A DNA stretch of 64,000 bases from the NCBI RefSeq assembly GCF_031127805.1, contig NZ_JARXHW010000018.1:1-64000 (forward strand), given 5' to 3'. The notes under the pieces are model-generated. The model worked only from the letters and a program-made list of their open reading frames with translations, ran no database searches and was not told the origin of the DNA. Source of the DNA: Thalassobacterium maritimum. Lineage in GTDB: Bacteria; Verrucomicrobiota; Verrucomicrobiia; Opitutales; Coraliomargaritaceae. Made by a program: the position numbers and the translations under genes. Shown here piece by piece: positions 46,601-58,449 of the stretch (position 1 is its first letter; each line of letters begins with the position of its first letter).

Positions 46601-47043
46601 GCGATTTTGACTGCTTCGTCGCGATCACTAATGGGGTCCTGCGTGCCTGGCAAGGTCGGCACCTTTGCCTTTTCCGCAATCTTACGCGCTTCAATCTTGT
46701 CACCCATGCGTCCCAAAAGCTCCGCGCTGGGGCCGACAAAGGTCAGACCATTTTCCTCACAGGCACGCGCAAAATCAGCGTTTTCCGAAAGGAAGCCATA
46801 ACCGGGATGAATCAGGTCGACGCCCTTCTTCTTCGCCAAATCGATAATGCTCGGGATATCCAGATAAGCCGCCACGGGGCCCTGCCCTTTACCCACCAGA
46901 TACGCTTCATCCGCCTTGAAGCGGTGCACGCCAAAGCGATCTTCATTCGCATAGACGGCAACAGTGCGATAGCCCAGTTCGGTTGCACTGCGAAAGATAC
47001 GTACAGCGATCTCGCTGCGATTAGCGGCTAGTAATTTCTTCAT
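43603..47043 (-). CDS. pyc: Pyruvate carboxylase
   Basis: Anaplerotic enzyme of 1146 residues: ATP + bicarbonate + pyruvate to oxaloacetate. Biotin carboxylase (about 1-450, AAFGGGGRGMRVV, DCSVQRRHQKVIEI, EMNPRIQVEHTVTE), carboxyltransferase (about 530-810, DTTMRDAHQSLLA, RGANGVGYSNYPDN) and biotinyl domain with EAMKMQT (biotinylated K1112) are all complete and in the usual order. Full-length, single-chain type. It probably feeds the TCA cycle together with the two aconitases downstream. It is monocistronic with its own terminator. Confidence 0.97.
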   Translation of the reverse strand: MKKLLAANRSEIAVRIFRSATELGYRTVAVYANEDRFGVHRFKADEAYLVGKGQGPVAAYLDIPSIIDLAKKKGVDLIHPGYGFLSENADFARACEENGLTFVGPSAELLGRMGDKIEARKIAEKAKVPTLPGTQDPISDRDEAVKIAKKVGFPLIIKAAFGGGGRGMRVVKDPKDLIPLLDEAQGEAGRAFGNDAVFLERYIGRAKHIEVQILGDKQGNVVHLHERDCSVQRRHQKVIEIAPSVGLPDDVRKDLCDAAVKIAKSIGYYNAGTVEFLLDLDTHEWFFIEMNPRIQVEHTVTEVITGIDIVRTQCLIAQGYSLFSDEIGIPAQEDVPRNGYAIQARITTEDPEKNFAPDYGKIVNYRSAAGLGIRLDGAMGDTGAVITPFYDSLLVKLTASARTFELAIQRMDRALREFRIRGVKTNIPFIENVIHHDTFLTGEAITTLIDTTPALFNFSRRRDRATKLLKLLGETIVNGNDQVKGRPVPLMDLPVIVPDYDPKQPKPAGTKDYLTKHGPEKFAEWTRKQKRLLITDTTMRDAHQSLLAARMRSSDQLEVADAIAQHGDKLYSLECWGGATFDTSMRFLHENPFKRLRRLRERIPNICFQMLLRGANGVGYSNYPDNVIRGFIKHSAECGMDIFRVFDSLNYLPNLKVAMDSIRKDTNSVCEATICYTGDILNDDRDKYTLEYYVQMAQELEKMGAHIIALKDMSGLCHPHAAYKLIKALRAAVALPVHFHTHDSSGIAGASIIKAAEAGVDAVDLSIASLSGLTAQPNLNSIINAMRGDKRDTGLDQKFFDDLSIYWEAIRQYYEPFDTSPKFGSAEVYRHEMPGGQYTNLREQARALGLGARWPEVVRYYHEVNEVLGDIVKVTPSSKVVGDLSMFLLTKGVEPKDMVNLEPGTAFPESVVDMLSGGLGQPKGGWPKDVQKVVLGDRKPYKGRPGARAEKVDLAATREEVKAITKRSECNDDDLYAYLMYPQVFKDLVKYINEYGHARVLPTPAFFYGLKPGEEISVEIEEGKVLIIKLIYVSEPDKEGLRTLTFELNGRARECVIKDHSIQSETKRRVKADSADKMQVGAPIPAMVSAVTATVGHKVKKGDKLAILEAMKMQTTVYALADGIIDQVEVQAGDQVESKDLLVKLR

Positions 47044-47129
47044 AGGGTAGGATCAATGATAGTAGTAATATGTGGTAGGAAAGGGAGAGAAAAGCAGCGC
47101 ATCCGCGCTGTCAATAGGAGTCGGAACTC

Positions 47130-48191
47130 CTAAGACTCCAGCACTTCTTTTTTTACACCACTAACAACCTCTCCATTACCCGACAATAAGATCGCCACCG
47201 GACGAGTCGCAGGAAAATACGAGCAAACGATCATAATAATCACCGTAATCGGCACACAGAGAAACATCCCTGGAATCCCCCAAATTGAGCCCCATAAGCC
47301 CAGTGAAAGCAAAATGACAATCGGGCTGAGATTAAGACGATTCCCCATCAGCTTCGGCTCCAGCAAACTACCAATACAAAATTGTACTGCCGTCAAAACC
47401 GAAACCGTAACGATGAAGGGCCCCAGCGTCTCAAACTGTACCAGTGTTAACATTGATGGAAATGCGGTGGCAATAATCGAGCCGATGGTAGGAATGAAAT
47501 TGAGCAAAAAGATCAGCACCGCCCAGAAACTCGCAAAATCCACCTCTACGATCTTAAGCACAAAATAACTAATCAATCCAGTCGACGCGCTGGTGAGCAC
47601 TTTGATCCCCACATAACTGCGTATATCCGAACGCATCTTATCAATCAACTCAAAGGCATCCTTCTGCCGTTCGGGATGACGAATGATCGCCTTCATCTTA
47701 TCGCCGAACGTGCGTTGCTCCAAGAGTAGGAAAATCAAGTAAACCGTAATAATGCCCATGCTACTGACCAGAGCACGCACCGTCGCCCCAAAGCTCTGCA
47801 AATAGGCACCAAAATCTAATTGGTTCAGAAATTCGCGAATATTAGGCACCTCTTCCGCACCAAAGAGCCGATAGCCCTTATAAATCAACGCTTCGAGGTT
47901 CTTCTGATACACTGGAGCCACCTCAATCACACTCTTAATGTTCACCGTGATCAACTGCACCAAATAAGACAAAGAAAGTAAAATGATCCCAATCGCCAAT
48001 ATCATGGCAATCGGCTTAGGGACAGAAAAGCCATGCAGGCTCGGTGAAGCGATGGCGTGCGCCAAAATACTAATCAAATAAGCGACCGCTCCCGCAATAA
48101 CGAGCGGTAACAACAAAGTCTGCCCTAAATAGAGCAAATAGAAGGTCAAAAAGACGATAATCATCGCCATCGCGACACGCTGTATTTTCAT
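47130..48191 (-). CDS. AI-2E family permease (PerM-like)
   Basis: Membrane protein of 353 residues with about seven to eight hydrophobic helices. SYFVLKIVEVDFASFWAVLI, FLLNFIPTIGSIIATAFP and SLLEPKLMGNRLNLSPIVIL are the family hallmarks. The name comes from E. coli TqsA, but most members are not known to export autoinducer-2; some are Na+/H+ or peptide exporters. Substrate unknown. Confidence 0.9.
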   Translation of the reverse strand: MKIQRVAMAMIIVFLTFYLLYLGQTLLLPLVIAGAVAYLISILAHAIASPSLHGFSVPKPIAMILAIGIILLSLSYLVQLITVNIKSVIEVAPVYQKNLEALIYKGYRLFGAEEVPNIREFLNQLDFGAYLQSFGATVRALVSSMGIITVYLIFLLLEQRTFGDKMKAIIRHPERQKDAFELIDKMRSDIRSYVGIKVLTSASTGLISYFVLKIVEVDFASFWAVLIFLLNFIPTIGSIIATAFPSMLTLVQFETLGPFIVTVSVLTAVQFCIGSLLEPKLMGNRLNLSPIVILLSLGLWGSIWGIPGMFLCVPITVIIMIVCSYFPATRPVAILLSGNGEVVSGVKKEVLES

Positions 48192-48259
48192 AAGTAAGCT
48201 CGATAGTAGACATCACCGTTGCTTTGTCCAACGCGTTTGTCTACGAGTTCATGCGAAAC

Positions 48260-49027
<768 letters not shown>

Positions 49028-49196
49028 AAATCACAGACAAACCCAATGCTCCAGAACTGAAAAGCTCAAATAATCGCTACAATTGAGTAAAATAGGTAGA
49101 ATACCTCTCCAAGGATCAGGGAAAAAGCTTGAAAGAAGCAAAATATCGCGCAAGGTAATGGCGTTCATTTCTCTCTACACACAACGTAACTCTGCT

Positions 49197-50162
49197 ATGA
49201 AGACTCTACGAATTCCACTAACTATACTATGCCTACTCGCATTAAGCGCGATCTCAGCACAAGCAGCTCGCTTGGCAAGCGCTAAGGTGCTAGAGCTCAC
49301 AGGCACAGTCACCAAATACTCCCCCAACGGCCAAAATACGCCCTTGAAAGTTGGCGACATCCTGACTGAAGGAGATTCTCTTAGCTCAACTGCAAAAAGC
49401 TCTGCTAAACTAGTATTTTCGAACGGATCCGAAGTCACAGTTAAACAAAACTCTAGCCTTAACATATCAAAGATGGAGCAAGAGTCTTTTGGTGGCAACC
49501 AAAGCTATGAACAGCTCCAAGCAGACCCCAGCAAGTCCCAAACACTACTGGAACTCAACTACGGCGACATTGATGGACACGTAAAGAAGCTCAGCTACGG
49601 CTCCAACTTCAGAATTAAGACTCCACTGGGCACCGCAGCGATTCGCGGCACATACTTCTCTATCTCGCTGCGCTATGACTCACGTAGTGGAGACTTCACT
49701 TTGTCTGTCACAAACATCGACGGCACAGTGGACATCATTTCGACATTTAGCGGAGATATCCTATTTGGCGACAGCGATGAAGCAGTGAAGGAATTTGAAG
49801 GCGAAGGCACTGAAGAAGGTGATGGCACGAACGAAAAAACTGATACGGTCCCACAAACCAAAACGATCAAAATCCGCTTATCTAAGAACAACCCGAACCG
49901 CGAAGCTATCATAGCTGTCGTCAAAGCAATTGTTCCATCCGAAATCAGAGTCATAATCGATGACGACACAGGAGCAGACGACGCACCTGCAGTAGAAGAT
50001 GGCGAAGGCTCTGAAGGTGAAGAAGGCGGCGAAGGAGAAGAAGGTTCTGAAGGTGAAGAAGGCAGCGAAGAAGGCGGCAATCCAACTCCCACCATCCCAG
50101 CACCTGCTATTACCCCCGAGGACCCTAGCATCATCGTAGTTAGCCCAGAAACAGGCAACTAA
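49197..50162 (+). CDS. FecR-domain exported protein with acidic repeats
   Basis: Protein of 321 residues with a signal peptide (LTILCLLALSAISAQAARLA). The FecR-like domain (about 30-165, KVGDILTEGDSLSSTAKSSA, SNFRIKTPLGTAAIRGTYFS) forms beta strands. The tail (about 260-321) is acidic and repetitive (EGSEGEEGGEGEEGSEGEEG), then Pro/Thr-rich. The FecR domain here is of the stand-alone exported type and does not sit next to a sigma factor. The start at 49197 begins the signal; an open frame to 49083 is not used. Confidence 0.82.
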   Translation: MKTLRIPLTILCLLALSAISAQAARLASAKVLELTGTVTKYSPNGQNTPLKVGDILTEGDSLSSTAKSSAKLVFSNGSEVTVKQNSSLNISKMEQESFGGNQSYEQLQADPSKSQTLLELNYGDIDGHVKKLSYGSNFRIKTPLGTAAIRGTYFSISLRYDSRSGDFTLSVTNIDGTVDIISTFSGDILFGDSDEAVKEFEGEGTEEGDGTNEKTDTVPQTKTIKIRLSKNNPNREAIIAVVKAIVPSEIRVIIDDDTGADDAPAVEDGEGSEGEEGGEGEEGSEGEEGSEEGGNPTPTIPAPAITPEDPSIIVVSPETGN

Positions 50163-50208
50163 GTTAGCTAGATAGATGGAAGGCCACACAGCCTTAATAA
50201 ATTAAATC

Positions 50209-50236
50209 AAAGCCCCGGTTCGCCGGGGCTTTTTTA
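50209..50236 (+). terminator. UUCG-tetraloop Rho-independent terminator
   Basis: AAAGCCCCGG (50209-50218) pairs perfectly with CCGGGGCTTT (50223-50232) around a TTCG loop and is followed by more T. It ends the FecR-domain transcript 47 bp past its stop and lies 13 bp ahead of the next start. Confidence 0.95.
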
Positions 50237-50248
50237 TTAGTCCCATCC

Positions 50249-51115
50249 ATGATCTACCTTACAATCGTCTCACTCATTTGGGCCTTTTCCTTCGGCCTAA
50301 TCGGCAATGCCCTGCTAGGAGTCGACTCCATCTTCGTCGCCACCATACGCCTTAGCATCGCCGGTTTAGCGTTCCTCCCCTTCCTACGCTGGTCCAAGGT
50401 GCCCTCAGGCAGCCACTTAAAGTTGATTGGCTGCGGCGCGGTGCAGTTTGGCGTCATGTACGTGAGCTACATCAAAGCCTTCCAATATATTCCTTCACAC
50501 TTAGTGGCACTATTCTCCATACTCACCCCGCTGTATGTGGTGACCATAAACGACCTCAGGCAACGTCAGTTCCACCGCAAATACCTCTATGCTGCTCTGC
50601 TATCCATCGCGGGCGCGGCAGTGATCAAAGCGAAGTCTGGCTCTATCGGCTCGATCTGGATCGGCTTCGGATTGATGCAAATCGCAGGATTGGCTTTCGG
50701 CTTCGGCCAGGTCTATTACCGCGACTGGAAACGCGCCCATCCCACGACCAAAGACTCACAGGTGTTTGGCCTGCTTTACGTAGGCGGCATCGCCGTCGCC
50801 GTATTATCTTGCGCACTGTGGAGCGACTGGGAGCAGACACAGCTTAGCTCCAAACAATTACAAGTCCTGCTCTACCTAGGACTTGTCGCCTCCGGCCTGG
50901 GCTTCTTTCTCTGGAATAAGGGCGCCGCGCTCTGCCGTGCCGGCACACTGGCGGCCTTCAATAACGCAGTCGTGCCCTTGGCGATGGCCAGCTCCTTATT
51001 CATCTTCGGGGAAATATCCCAAATAGAAAGCGGCGCACTCGCACGCCTCCTCGTTGGCAGCGCATGCATCGTGACCGCCGTGCTGATCGCAGAGAAAACC
51101 CCGCAGCAATCCTAG
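50249..51115 (+). CDS. EamA/DMT superfamily permease
   Basis: Membrane protein of 288 residues with ten predicted helices in two EamA halves (about 1-135 and 145-283). The first half has SLIWAFSFGLIGNALLGVD and RLSIAGLAFLPFLRW, the second GLVASGLGFFLWNKGAALCR, both typical of the drug/metabolite transporter family. The substrate, often a metabolite or amino acid, cannot be read from sequence. The start is 13 bp past a strong terminator, so it must have its own promoter, perhaps inside the previous gene's 3' region. Confidence 0.85.
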   Translation: MIYLTIVSLIWAFSFGLIGNALLGVDSIFVATIRLSIAGLAFLPFLRWSKVPSGSHLKLIGCGAVQFGVMYVSYIKAFQYIPSHLVALFSILTPLYVVTINDLRQRQFHRKYLYAALLSIAGAAVIKAKSGSIGSIWIGFGLMQIAGLAFGFGQVYYRDWKRAHPTTKDSQVFGLLYVGGIAVAVLSCALWSDWEQTQLSSKQLQVLLYLGLVASGLGFFLWNKGAALCRAGTLAAFNNAVVPLAMASSLFIFGEISQIESGALARLLVGSACIVTAVLIAEKTPQQS

Positions 51116-51203
51116 GCAGCCCTTTACAAACATCGCAATGCAGCTATCATAATTTTGTAATACTTACACAACACTCATCACACAATAATACATAGAGACT
51201 ACC

Positions 51204-51674
51204 ATGGCACTTGCAACTGGCACGACCGCACCCGATTTCACGCTTAAGACTAAAAACGACGAAGGCCTCGCCGATGTCACATTGAGCGACAATTTCGATA
51301 AAAAGAAGACCGTCCTACTCTTCTTCCCATTGGCATTCACCAGCGTCTGCATGAAAGAAATGTGCGACGTGAGTGACAGCATCACCGCTTATAACGACTT
51401 AAATGCAGCCGTTTATGGCATCTCCGTCGACAGTCCTTTTGCCCAAGAGCAAATGGCCAAGGTCGATGGCCTGAAATTCCCTCTACTCAGCGATTTCAAC
51501 AAGGAGGTTTCAACGGCTTACGATGTATGCTACGCCGACCTGCTGGGCTTCAAGGGCGTCTCTAAACGCTCGGCCTTCGTCATCGACGAAAAGGGGGTCA
51601 TCATCTACAGCGAATCTTCGGAAGATCCGCACGACTTGCCTAATTTTGATGCGATCAAAGCAGCACTCGCATAA
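51204..51674 (+). CDS. Thiol peroxidase, AhpC/TSA-type peroxiredoxin
   Basis: Cytosolic peroxidase of 156 residues. FFPLAFTSVCMKEMCDVSD gives the peroxidatic Cys49 in the PxxxTxxC pattern, and Cys54 four residues on is placed as the resolving Cys in BCP-type enzymes. It reduces H2O2 or organic peroxides with thioredoxin. Alone between two unrelated genes. Closest to BCP/AhpE-like groups; subfamily not certain. Confidence 0.88.
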   Translation: MALATGTTAPDFTLKTKNDEGLADVTLSDNFDKKKTVLLFFPLAFTSVCMKEMCDVSDSITAYNDLNAAVYGISVDSPFAQEQMAKVDGLKFPLLSDFNKEVSTAYDVCYADLLGFKGVSKRSAFVIDEKGVIIYSESSEDPHDLPNFDAIKAALA

Positions 51675-51716
51675 GCTTTGCTAGCGAGGGTAATTCACAA
51701 CTTACCCACACTATCT

Positions 51717-51748
51717 GATCTGCAGCACGCCCAGTCGTGCTGCAGATC
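51717..51748 (+). terminator. Hairpin after the peroxiredoxin gene
   Basis: GATCTGCAGCACG (51717-51729) pairs perfectly with CGTGCTGCAGATC (51736-51748) around a 6-base loop. The T-tract is short (TTG), so termination is likely but not certain. Confidence 0.65.
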
Positions 51749-51849
51749 TTGCCCCCACACTGCCCCAGTTACTCCCATTCCCATAGGACTTCGGCAAACT
51801 CTACGGCTCGCCGAAGTTATCCGCCCAGAATCGTAGTTCTTAATTCATT

Positions 51850-54690
<2,841 letters not shown>

Positions 54691-54699
54691 AGAGGGGGA

Positions 54700-54775
54700 G
54701 AACGTCGAACGTTCAACATCCAACGTCCAATTTTGAATAAGGGTACAATCATTCGATGTTGGACGTTCGATGTTC
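54700..54775. repeat. Long imperfect inverted repeat between acnA and acnB
   Basis: The left arm (54700-54725) contains GAACGTCGAACGTTCAACAT and its near complement lies at 54752-54775, so the unit folds into a long imperfect hairpin. Both arms also contain several variants of the word AACGTT or AACGTC. This is a dispersed-repeat style seen in intergenic DNA of this group, to my memory; it may also act as a shared terminator for the two convergent genes. The rest of 54776-54973 shows no gene. Confidence 0.75.
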
Positions 54776-54973
54776 CCAGCTCACTCGATTTAGGAGTCGC
54801 AGTATGGTCGCACTGGCTAACCCCACACAGACGCGACTGGCGTCGCATCGCTACACAATGAACCCCTACGTACAAAAAACGTAGCGAACTCGCGCCAGCG
54901 AGGTCTACGCGATCATTCCCCGCATACAGCGGAGCACGCCACAGGCGCGGCGCACTCCAACTTGCGAAATCCT

Positions 54974-57742
54974 CTAACTGATCAGCGCCTCAGCGGGAGG
55001 TGCGAACTTGGTCAAATTGATGCCCGCGACCGCAGACTTGTATTCCTCAATATTTGGCGTGCGGCCAAGGATTGCGGAAAGCACGACGACGGGAGTAGAG
55101 GCCAATAAAGACTCACCTTTTTTACGATCGGAATCTTCCACCACGCGTCCTTGGAACAGACGAGTGGATGTAGCCATCACGGTATCGCCACGAGCCGCTT
55201 TTTCCTGATTGCCCATGCAGAGGTTACAGCCAGGACGCTCGAGATACATCATGTTTTCGTATTCAGTGCGTGCCGCGCCCTTCGGTGCGTCGTCGTCGAA
55301 CTCGAAACCGGAGTATTTCTGCAACATTTCCCAATCACCTTCAGCCTTCAGCTCGTCGATGATGTTGTAAGTCGGCGCAGCCACCACGAGGGGCGCCTGG
55401 AACTTCACTTCACCTTGTTGCGCTTCGAGATTCTTGAGCATTTGAGAAACAATCTTCAAGTCGCCCTTGTGTACCATGCAGGAGCCGACGAATCCGAGAT
55501 CAACGGACTTCTCTCCCTGATAGTAAGAGAGCTCGCGAATAATATCGTGGGTGTAGCGCTTCGAAATGTCCTCGTTGTTGACGTCGGGGTCCGCAATCAT
55601 CGGCTCCACGATGGCGTCGAGGTCGACTACGAATTCGGCCGAATACTTGGCATTGGCATCGGGCATCAGTGCGGGCTTGGCACCGGATCGAATGTCGGCA
55701 ATGCGCTGATTGGCAATATCGATCAGGCCTTGCAGCACCTTCGAATCATTGTCCATGCCCTTCTCGATCATGATCTGGATGCGGCTCTTCGCGATTTCCA
55801 GTGATTCGATCAGTGTCTCGTCCTGGGAAATGCAAATGGAGGCCTTCGCCTTCATCTCTGCAGTCCAGTCCGTAAATGTGAAGGCTTGGTCGGCGGGCAG
55901 CGTGCCAATGTGCACTTCGATCACGCGACCTTGGAAGACGTTCTCCCCAAACTTCTTAAGCATTTGAATTTGCGTGGCGTGCACCACGTCGCGGAAGTCC
56001 ATGTGCTCCTTGAGCTCGCCCTTGAAAGTCACTTTAACGGACTCAGGGATCGGCATGGTGGCTTCCCCCGTGGCCAAAGCCAGCGCCACGGTGCCCGAGT
56101 CGGCTCCGAAAGCGACGCCCTTGGACATGCGTGTGTGCGAGTCGCCGCCGATGATGATCGCCCATTCATCCACAGTCAGGTCGTTCAAGACCTTGTGGAT
56201 CACGTCGGTCATGGCATGGTATTCGCCCTTTGGATCACGTGCAGTGATCAACCCGAACTTATTCATGAACTCCATCAAGCGCGGGATATTGGCCTGTGCC
56301 TTCTTATCCCACACCGATGCCGTGTGACAGCCGGATTGGTAACCGGCATCCACGGTCGGAGAGATGACTGTGGCCGCCATTGATTCCAACTCCTGCGAAG
56401 TCATCAGCCCGGTCGTATCTTGCGAGCCGACGATATTGGCGCGCACCCGAACGTCCGAGCCCGCGTGCAAGACAGCACCTTCAGACACACCGACGGCATT
56501 CTTATTAAAAATCTTCTCCACTGCAGTCAGGCCCTGGCCTGCATGCGAAATTTCCTTGGAAGGCGCGAAGGCCGACTCCAACTCAACGCCCAGAGTTTGA
56601 GCCGCGAAGCTCTGTAGCTTTTTACCGAAAACGACCGCGTAAGAACCGCCCGCCTTCATAAACTCCAGCTTCTGTGGTGTGAACGAGGCGGTCAGGTCGA
56701 CCAACTCTTGCTCACCATTGTAGAGCTTCTTTTCCTTGGTGTTGATTGTCAGCACTGTGCCAGTTGCGACAGAGTAAACTTCCTCCAGCACGGGATCACC
56801 GCTCTCGTTCAAGACTGGCTTGCCCTCGGCATCCAATTTCTTGCGCCAGTTCTTCAGGTCGACTCCGATGCCTCCGGTCACATCCACGGTGGTCAGGAAA
56901 ATCGGCGAAATCCCATTCGTGCCCGCAACAATCGGAGCAATATTCACAAAGGGAATGTAAGGGCTAGCGGGTTTACCGGTCCACAAAGCTACATTATTGA
57001 CCCCCGACATGCGCGAGGAGCCCACGCCCATTGTGCCCTTTTCAGCAATCAACATCACACGCTTATCAGGATGCTGCGCCTGTAGACCTTGGATTTCAAT
57101 CTGCGCCTCTTCGGAAATCATGCACTTACCATGCAGCTCACGATCCGAGCGCGAGTGCGCCTGATTGCCCGGGGACAACAAGTCAGTTGAAATATCGCCT
57201 TCGCCAGCGATGTAAGTGACCACTTTAATTTCTTCGTCCACTGGGGGCAACTTAGTAAAGAACTCCGCCTTGGCATAGCTCTCCAATAGCTCCTTAGCGA
57301 TGGCATTGCCTGCCTGATAAGCAGCCACCAAGCGATCCGTGTCCGCCTCGTAGAGAAAGACCTGAGTCTTCAAGACCGCAGCAGCCTGTGCGGCGACCGC
57401 GGCATCCTCACCCAGCGCGAGATCTAAGAGCACCTTGATCGAAGGGCCCCCCTTCATGTGGGATAAGAGCTCCAAGGCATACTCGGGAGTAATTTCCTCC
57501 ACCACAGACTCCCCCAGAATGATCTCTTTCAAGAATTGCGCCTTCACCGTGGCCGCACTGGTGGTGCCCGGTAATACGTTATAAATGAAAAAGTGCAAGG
57601 AGTCCTTGCGATACTCGTTATCGAGATCCTTAATCTGCTCAATGATCACAGCGAGCAATTCGCCATTATCAATTGGTTTCGGGCTCAACCCTTCACCTTT
57701 ACGTTCTTCGATCTCTTTAGTATATTCTAGGTAAGTATTCAT
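54974..57742 (-). CDS. acnB: Aconitate hydratase B
   Basis: Bifunctional aconitase/2-methylisocitrate dehydratase of 922 residues with the AcnB order (HEAT-like N-terminus, swivel, then catalytic domains). Cluster ligands are C755 (GSCMVHKG) and C839/C842 (CNLCMGNQEKAARG). GGDSHTRMSKGVAFGADSGT is also clear. The start at 57742 (MNTYLEYTKEIEERK) is the usual AcnB N-terminus; an open frame to 57787 adds residues unlike the family. Both AcnA and AcnB are encoded within 6 kb. Confidence 0.96.
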   Translation of the reverse strand: MNTYLEYTKEIEERKGEGLSPKPIDNGELLAVIIEQIKDLDNEYRKDSLHFFIYNVLPGTTSAATVKAQFLKEIILGESVVEEITPEYALELLSHMKGGPSIKVLLDLALGEDAAVAAQAAAVLKTQVFLYEADTDRLVAAYQAGNAIAKELLESYAKAEFFTKLPPVDEEIKVVTYIAGEGDISTDLLSPGNQAHSRSDRELHGKCMISEEAQIEIQGLQAQHPDKRVMLIAEKGTMGVGSSRMSGVNNVALWTGKPASPYIPFVNIAPIVAGTNGISPIFLTTVDVTGGIGVDLKNWRKKLDAEGKPVLNESGDPVLEEVYSVATGTVLTINTKEKKLYNGEQELVDLTASFTPQKLEFMKAGGSYAVVFGKKLQSFAAQTLGVELESAFAPSKEISHAGQGLTAVEKIFNKNAVGVSEGAVLHAGSDVRVRANIVGSQDTTGLMTSQELESMAATVISPTVDAGYQSGCHTASVWDKKAQANIPRLMEFMNKFGLITARDPKGEYHAMTDVIHKVLNDLTVDEWAIIIGGDSHTRMSKGVAFGADSGTVALALATGEATMPIPESVKVTFKGELKEHMDFRDVVHATQIQMLKKFGENVFQGRVIEVHIGTLPADQAFTFTDWTAEMKAKASICISQDETLIESLEIAKSRIQIMIEKGMDNDSKVLQGLIDIANQRIADIRSGAKPALMPDANAKYSAEFVVDLDAIVEPMIADPDVNNEDISKRYTHDIIRELSYYQGEKSVDLGFVGSCMVHKGDLKIVSQMLKNLEAQQGEVKFQAPLVVAAPTYNIIDELKAEGDWEMLQKYSGFEFDDDAPKGAARTEYENMMYLERPGCNLCMGNQEKAARGDTVMATSTRLFQGRVVEDSDRKKGESLLASTPVVVLSAILGRTPNIEEYKSAVAGINLTKFAPPAEALIS

Positions 57743-57922
57743 ATCTTCAGCTATCACACAAAGTCTGCCCTCGCTTAGGGATTTCAAGAAGATTTTATGA
57801 ATTATTGCCGACCCTCGATTGATTGTTGATTATTAAGTTCACAGTGCTAGCCTACTCGACCAGCTTTCTGACTCGGTTTTATATCTTACAACTTTTCACC
57901 TTTCACCCGACCCACGCTCTGC

Positions 57923-58426
57923 ATGAGTGATTCACCACAGCCCACATTTCTCGTTAGCGCTTACTCCGACCCTGTCGTAGTTAAAATTAACGGCAAAGCG
58001 AATTACTTAAACTGTAATTCATTCCGTGAGTTTATCGAAACGATCCTCGCGAGTGGAAGTCGCCGAATTTTTATCGATTTTGAAGCATGCAAAGGTATGG
58101 ACAGTACCTTTCTCGGCATTCTAGCTGGCACAGCAATCGAGCTACGTAAGCTCTCACCAGCGGGTGAATTGGTCGTCGGCAAACTTGGGGAGCGCAACTA
58201 CGAGCTAATTTGCAATTTAGGCCTACAAAATTTGCTAACAGTCTCAGAGGATGAAACCGAAGCGGCCGAAAGTTTTGCCGCACTACAAAATCAAGAAGTC
58301 TCCGATGCCAAAAACATCCTGAAAGCCCACGAGAACCTAACAGAAGCGGATCAAGAAAACGTAGCCAAATTTCAAGACGTCATCGCGTTTCTACGCAATC
58401 AAGTCGAGAAACAGGACAAAGAGTAG
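57923..58426 (+). CDS. STAS-domain protein (anti-anti-sigma-like)
   Basis: Protein of 167 residues. A STAS domain spans about 10-110 (VVKINGKANYLNCNSFREFI, RRIFIDFEACKGMDSTFLGI); the ACKGMDST serine/threonine region is where anti-sigma kinases phosphorylate SpoIIAA/RsbV relatives. The C-terminal 55 residues are helical and charged. The next gene, 23 bp on, encodes a PP2C-type phosphatase, so the two form a phosphorylation switch; no RsbW-type kinase is in view. Confidence 0.88.
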   Translation: MSDSPQPTFLVSAYSDPVVVKINGKANYLNCNSFREFIETILASGSRRIFIDFEACKGMDSTFLGILAGTAIELRKLSPAGELVVGKLGERNYELICNLGLQNLLTVSEDETEAAESFAALQNQEVSDAKNILKAHENLTEADQENVAKFQDVIAFLRNQVEKQDKE

Positions 58427-58449
58427 ACACAGCCCCTCGAGCCCCAGCC

